Part shown: piece after piece, positions 14,316 through 18,320 of the stretch
How the letters are laid out: every line of letters begins with the position of its first letter
Position numbering within the stretch: position 1 is the stretch's first letter
DNA from: Azoarcus sp.
GTDB taxonomy: Bacteria > Pseudomonadota > Gammaproteobacteria > Burkholderiales > Rhodocyclaceae
Direction: 5' to 3'
NCBI GenBank assembly: GCA_031282905.1
Contig: JAITCV010000160.1
Span: forward strand, 1-18,320
Length of the DNA stretch: 18,320 nucleotides
Notes under the pieces: model-generated
What the model was told of the DNA's origin: nothing
The model's input: only the letters and a program-made list of their open reading frames with translations
Databases searched by the model: none
Translations under genes and position numbers: made by a program

Positions 14316-16172
14316 TCAGGATATTTCGGCTTCGGTGGTCAGCGTGGCGGGAACATATTGACTTACCCAGCGCGCGAGGGTTTGGCGCACGGTTTCGTCA
14401 TCCACGCAGCCGGGCTGTTCCAGCCAGCCTTGCAGGGCGGAGAGAAGGTCGTCGGTGACCGGGTTCGAGCGCGCGATGCGTAGTTTGGGATGAGGCGTTT
14501 CCCGGGTTTCTTCATTGGCGGCAAGCAGTTCTTCAAAGAGTTTTTCACCGCAGCGCAGACCCGTGAATGTAATTGGAATCTGGTTTTCGGTGTAACCGGA
14601 GAGCCGGATCATGTCGCGCGCGAGGTCGACGATCTTCACCGGTTTTCCCATGTCGAGTACAAAGATTTCCCCGCCCTGGCCAATCGCGGCCGCTTGCAGC
14701 ACCAGTTGCGCGGCCTCGGGAATGGACATGAAATAACGGGTGATATCCGGATGGGTCACGGTCACCGGCCCGCCGCGGGCGATCTGGGCCTGGAACCTGG
14801 GAATGACGCTGCCGGTGCTGCCGAGCACATTGCCGAAACGCACGATCTCGAACTGGGTCGTGCCCGCGTCCGCGCGCGCATTGAATGCCTGGCAAATCAT
14901 TTCGGCCAGGCGCTTGCTCGCGCCCATGACGTTGGTGGGGTTGACCGCCTTGTCGGTGGAAATCATCACGAAGCGCTCCACCTGATGGCGGCAGGCGGCG
15001 CGCGCCAATTGCAGGGTGCCGAAGGCATTGTTCCTCACCGCCTGCCAGGCATTGCCGATTTCCATCAGCGGCACATGCTTGTAGGCTGCGGCATGGAAGA
15101 CCAGTTGCGGACGCCAGGCGGCGAACACTTCTTCCAGGCGCTCGCCATCCTTGATGTCGCCGGTGAGCGGCGTGAGCGGCAAGCCGGGGTGTTGCAGGGC
15201 GAGCCGTTCCACGATCGAATAAAGCGCGAATTCGCTGGTCTCCAGCAGTACCAGGCGGACGGGGTTGAAGTGGGCAAGCTGATGGCACAGTTCGCTGCCG
15301 ATCGAGCCGCCCGCGCCCGTGATCAGGATCGTCTTGCCGGAGAGCAGGGCGTGGATATGTTCGGTGTCTATCTTCACCGGCTCGCGCCCGAGCAGGTCTT
15401 CGATGTCGACCGGGCGCATGGCGTCGATGGTGACCTTGCCCTCCATCAGATCTTCGAGCGCGGGCACGGTAAACACGCGGGCGCCGGCGCTCACGGCGAT
15501 ATCGGTGGCGCGTTGTATCGTGGCGCGCGCGGCCGACGGCATGGCGAGGATGACGTGCGCGGCCTTGTGATGGATGAGGGTGTGCGCAAGGGAATCGATG
15601 CCGCCGGTCACCCGGTGGCCGGACAGATCCAGCCCCCACTTGCGCTGGTCGTCGTCGACCAGCGCGACCACCCGCCACTCCGGACTGTGTTCGAGCGCCT
15701 GCACCAGCATGGCCCCGCCGCTGCCCGCGCCGACGATGACAACAGGTTTGCCGGTGGCGATCAGGTCGCCGTAGAGGCGCTGTTCCTTCCACATCCTGCC
15801 GAGCGCGCGTCCGCTGCCCATGATGAACAGCAAGAACAAGGGATAGAGCACCAGCATGGAGCGCGGCAGCGTGGGCGCGGCGGTGATCCGGTCCGCGATC
15901 AGCAGGGCCACGAGTCCGGCGGTCGAAGCCGTGCTGGCTTTCAGCACCCGCTTGAGGTCGGGCAGGCTGGCGAAGCGCCACATGCCGCGATACAAACCCG
16001 CCCAACGACAGGCGAGCGCATGCAGCGCGAGCAGCACGATGAGGCTGGTGAAAGGCCGGTGGCCGTAATCGTCCGGCCACTCGAAATTGAAGCGGACCAG
16101 CAGACCGCCGATCCAGGCCACAACCACGGCGAACAGGTCGAACAGAAAAACCAAAGAGGTTCGAATGGACAT
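14316..16172 (-). CDS. wbpM: Membrane UDP-GlcNAc 4,6-dehydratase, WbpM/CapD family
   Basis: The product (618 aa) has four or so N-terminal membrane helices (about 6-25, 42-58, 82-95, 105-119), a first nucleotide-binding region (VIVGAGSGG, 145-153) and a C-terminal short-chain dehydrogenase domain with TGAGGSIGSEL at 285-295 and STDKAVNPTNVMGASK at 405-420. In this family Met416 takes the place of the usual catalytic Tyr and Lys420 is kept, as in WbpM. The enzyme converts UDP-GlcNAc to UDP-2-acetamido-2,6-dideoxy-4-keto-hexose, precursor of QuiNAc, FucNAc or bacillosamine. Length and layout match full-length WbpM proteins. The ATG at 16172 lies 9 nt after the upstream stop without a clear ribosome binding site, so translation is probably coupled; a TTG three codons earlier is possible. 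The symbol is by family; function in this organism is inferred. Confidence 0.93.
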   Translation of the reverse strand: MSIRTSLVFLFDLFAVVVAWIGGLLVRFNFEWPDDYGHRPFTSLIVLLALHALACRWAGLYRGMWRFASLPDLKRVLKASTASTAGLVALLIADRITAAPTLPRSMLVLYPLFLLFIMGSGRALGRMWKEQRLYGDLIATGKPVVIVGAGSGGAMLVQALEHSPEWRVVALVDDDQRKWGLDLSGHRVTGGIDSLAHTLIHHKAAHVILAMPSAARATIQRATDIAVSAGARVFTVPALEDLMEGKVTIDAMRPVDIEDLLGREPVKIDTEHIHALLSGKTILITGAGGSIGSELCHQLAHFNPVRLVLLETSEFALYSIVERLALQHPGLPLTPLTGDIKDGERLEEVFAAWRPQLVFHAAAYKHVPLMEIGNAWQAVRNNAFGTLQLARAACRHQVERFVMISTDKAVNPTNVMGASKRLAEMICQAFNARADAGTTQFEIVRFGNVLGSTGSVIPRFQAQIARGGPVTVTHPDITRYFMSIPEAAQLVLQAAAIGQGGEIFVLDMGKPVKIVDLARDMIRLSGYTENQIPITFTGLRCGEKLFEELLAANEETRETPHPKLRIARSNPVTDDLLSALQGWLEQPGCVDDETVRQTLARWVSQYVPATLTTEAEIS

Positions 16173-16181
16173 GGGAAGCAA

Positions 16182-17198
16182 TTATATCGACGTCGACGAT
16201 ACTTCGCGCTGTCCGGCGCGAAACCGGTACGCGAGCACGACAAGCGGCGCGTAGGCGACAAGCAAGGCGGCCACGGGCGGCACTTTCCCGAACCACGCCA
16301 GGGCGGCCAACGGAAAAAGCCAGCACAGATCGATCACCGCCACCGCCAGGGTGACCGGAAAATGGCCCCAGCGCCGCGCCGCGTGCTGATAAGCATGCTG
16401 GCGATGCGCCTCGTGGATTCTTTCGCCGTTGATCGCACGCCGGGCAAGGGTGAGGCTCGCATCACAGATGAATACCCCGGCAAGAATCATCCATATCCAG
16501 AAAACGCCGCGTCCAGCGGGCGGAAACAGCGCAAAAACCCCGATCGCCATGCCCAGGAAGCCGCTACAGGCATCCCCCATGAAAATCCTCGCCCGCGGCC
16601 AATTCCAGAACAGGAAACCGGCCACCGCAGCCGCGAGCAGGAGTGGCGGCAGGGCATCGGCGCCATGATCGAGTCCGAGCAGCGCCGCGCCGCAGCCCAG
16701 CACGCACAGCGCCTCGATGCTGGCAAGACCATCGATGCCATCCATGAAGTTGTAGAGATTCACCATCCACACTAGGAAAAACACGCCCGCGACCAACAGC
16801 AAAGACGCAAGCCCGGGGAACGCGGGCAAGAAAGCGGGCGCGCTGAACGGCGGAGCCAGCCACGCCACCACGCCCGCGGCGGCGAAATGGATCAGCAGCC
16901 GCCAGCGCACGGCGACATGCTGGTGATCATCGATGAATCCGATGAGCGCAACCAGTCCGCCGCCGCCCGCGAGCGCCCAGGACAGTGACGAAGTTTCGTC
17001 CGCCAGCCAGAGCGCGACGAAAAACCCCGCCACGATGGCTGCGCCACCGCCGCGCGGGGTGGGCTGAGTATGTGAACTGCGCGAGGTAGGAATGTCGATC
17101 ATCCGGCGCGCGAGCGCGTAGCGGCGCAGCAACGCGGTGAGGACGAAGCTCAGAACCAGCGGAACCGCCAGCAACACGGGCAAGGCCAGATCGGTCAT
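16182..17198 (-). CDS. wbpL: Polyprenyl-phosphate sugar-1-phosphate transferase (WecA/WbpL family, GT4)
   Basis: The product (338 aa) is a multi-helix inner-membrane protein of the WecA/MraY superfamily, which moves a sugar-1-phosphate from a UDP-sugar to undecaprenyl phosphate and so starts glycan repeat units. Signature motifs are in order: TPRGGGAAI (47-55), GFIDDH at 87-92 with the paired aspartates, NLYNFMDGIDGLAS at 147-160, GDACSGFLG at 208-216 and HRQHAYQH at 265-272. The start at 17198 overlaps the epimerase stop as ATGA, so translation is coupled; the longer frame upstream is an overlap shadow of the epimerase gene. Set between a WbpV-like reductase and a WbpM-like dehydratase, its donor is probably UDP-QuiNAc or a related sugar. 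The symbol is by context and family. Confidence 0.92.
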   Translation of the reverse strand: MTDLALPVLLAVPLVLSFVLTALLRRYALARRMIDIPTSRSSHTQPTPRGGGAAIVAGFFVALWLADETSSLSWALAGGGGLVALIGFIDDHQHVAVRWRLLIHFAAAGVVAWLAPPFSAPAFLPAFPGLASLLLVAGVFFLVWMVNLYNFMDGIDGLASIEALCVLGCGAALLGLDHGADALPPLLLAAAVAGFLFWNWPRARIFMGDACSGFLGMAIGVFALFPPAGRGVFWIWMILAGVFICDASLTLARRAINGERIHEAHRQHAYQHAARRWGHFPVTLAVAVIDLCWLFPLAALAWFGKVPPVAALLVAYAPLVVLAYRFRAGQREVSSTSI

Positions 17199-18157
17199 GA
17201 AGATGTGCCAGCGCGAAAACCCGCCACGGTGCGCGCGAGCGCCTGGTCGACGCTGAGCGGCGGCGTCCAGTCGAGCAGGTGGCGGGTATGGCTGATATCG
17301 ACCTGGAGCGAAGCGCACAGCCGCTGGATGTCGGCGTAACGCCCGAGCAGGCTGGCACTGCACCTCAGCAGCCAGGTCGGCACCGGCAGCAGGCGGGGCG
17401 CGCGCCCCATCGCCGCGCCCAGGCGGGTGAGCAGTTCGGGCGTCGACAAATCTTCATCGTCGCTGGCGAGCAAAATCTGGTGGGTGGCGGCGGGATGGGG
17501 AATCGCGCGCGCGAGCAGATCGACGAGATTATCGAGCGCCACCAGGCTGCGCCGGTTATCGATCAGGGCCAGCGGCAACGGCAGGCCGCGATCGAGCCAT
17601 TGGATCATGCGCAGAAAATTGGCTTTTACCCCCGGGCCATAAACCAGGGGCGGGCGGACGATGACGACCTGGATTTCGCTGCTGGCGGTCAGCGCGAACA
17701 GCGCGCGTTCGGCCTCGTATTTGGAAATGGCATAAAGGTGGGTGGGCGCGGGCGGGGAATCGACGGTGAAGGGGTGGCCGGGAGGAGACTGTTCGCCGAA
17801 AACCTTGGCCGAACTCATGAACACGAAACGCCTCACACCGGCCCGGATCGACTGCCGGGCCAGGTTGATCGTGGGATCGACATTGATGTGGCGGATTTCA
17901 TCGAGCGAATCGACGGCGGAGCGGGCGATCACATGCGCCTGCGCCGCGCAATGAACAACGATTTCGATGCCGTCCAGCGCCTCCGTCCAGTCGATATCGA
18001 AACCCAGGCCGTTGAAATAGAAAACCTCGCAGCCCGCGGGCTGGGAAGAAAGCGGCATGCGCGTGGCAAGCCGCAACCGGTGACCATCGGCTGCAAGCCT
18101 CGTGGCAAGCGCGCCGCCAATGAAGCCGCTTGCGCCGGTGAGAAGAATGGAACTCAT
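17195..18157 (-). CDS. NAD(P)-dependent sugar epimerase/4-reductase, WbpV-like
   Basis: The product (320 aa) is an extended short-chain dehydrogenase: TGASGFIGG nucleotide-binding motif at 7-15, catalytic Ser near 115-116 and YAISK with Tyr142 and Lys146. The segment GVKANFLRMI (176-185), followed by GLPLPLALIDNRRSLVALDN, is typical of the WbpV/WbpK-type group in O-antigen clusters, which reduces or epimerises the 4-keto sugar made by a WbpM enzyme; WbpV and its rhizobial counterpart WreQ yield UDP-QuiNAc. The ATG at 18157 is chosen because the nucleotide-binding motif starts right after it, though no good ribosome binding site is seen; starts up to 46 codons upstream would add non-homologous sequence. 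Alternative functions such as a UDP-hexose 4-epimerase remain possible. Confidence 0.88.
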   Translation of the reverse strand: MSSILLTGASGFIGGALATRLAADGHRLRLATRMPLSSQPAGCEVFYFNGLGFDIDWTEALDGIEIVVHCAAQAHVIARSAVDSLDEIRHINVDPTINLARQSIRAGVRRFVFMSSAKVFGEQSPPGHPFTVDSPPAPTHLYAISKYEAERALFALTASSEIQVVIVRPPLVYGPGVKANFLRMIQWLDRGLPLPLALIDNRRSLVALDNLVDLLARAIPHPAATHQILLASDDEDLSTPELLTRLGAAMGRAPRLLPVPTWLLRCSASLLGRYADIQRLCASLQVDISHTRHLLDWTPPLSVDQALARTVAGFRAGTSS

Positions 18158-18320
18158 GTATGTTACGAAATGAGCGGCATCGTGTGGAGACGGATATTCA
18201 TGCTGGAGCATGAGGGGAAAGCCCTGGGGCAATTCGTGATGATACCCAGAATCAGGGGGGCTTTGTCTGCGACGCCCAGGCAATTGCACACCCAAACGTC
18301 GTACCCCCCGCCCCAGAGCC
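18158..18320. other. Right-edge spacer upstream of the epimerase gene
   Basis: No gene is supported in these 163 bases. They should hold the 5' untranslated region or the tail of another glycan gene beyond the window. No terminator or promoter is clear. Confidence 0.3.

Noticed and set aside
14490..16775. Plus-strand open frame of 761 codons
   Set aside because: It runs antisense across two firmly identified genes (dehydratase and GT4 transferase) and is rich in His/Arg/Gly/Gln without motifs.

Overview
The window is high-GC DNA with the gene content and codon bias of a betaproteobacterium; the genus cannot be fixed from sequence alone. Nine protein-coding genes are well supported. All but one lie on the minus strand. 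No rRNA, tRNA, CRISPR array, insertion sequence or integrase was seen.

Right end (18157 to 14316, minus): three tightly packed genes, an NAD(P)-dependent sugar epimerase/reductase, a WecA/WbpL-type polyprenyl-phosphate sugar-phosphate transferase and a WbpM/CapD-type UDP-GlcNAc 4,6-dehydratase. They match the wbpV-wbpL-wbpM set that makes a deoxy amino sugar nucleotide (probably UDP-QuiNAc) and loads it on undecaprenyl phosphate to start an O-antigen or exopolysaccharide repeat unit.

Middle (14315 to 9131): a spacer with a strong hairpin, a secreted metallo-beta-lactamase-fold hydrolase of the methyl parathion hydrolase/lactonase type, a cytosolic GGDEF diguanylate cyclase with a long helical N-terminus and, convergent to it on the plus strand, a membrane-bound GH17 beta-1,3-glucan glucanase/transglycosylase. 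The 436-bp divergent spacer before the GH17 gene holds a pair of GC-rich REP-like palindromic repeats. Surface polysaccharide, glucan and c-di-GMP genes side by side suggest a cell-envelope or biofilm neighbourhood.

Left end (8972 to 483, minus): a two-part SAM methyltransferase, then a 2072-residue protein, then tadA (tRNA-Arg adenosine deaminase) and a short L,D-transpeptidase. The giant protein is the outstanding item. In order it carries an M48-like zinc metallopeptidase (HELGH plus ELTAD), a TerB-like domain, a large superfamily 1 helicase, and a C-terminal Vsr/MTES_1575-like nuclease fold that has lost its expected catalytic acids. It has no membrane segments, overlaps tadA by 14 nt, and is preceded by a hairpin and a 14-codon mini-ORF. 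The architecture suggests a cytosolic nucleic-acid-sensing stress or antiphage effector in which protease and helicase are fused; that role is inference. Positions 1-482 hold at most one small basic ORF.
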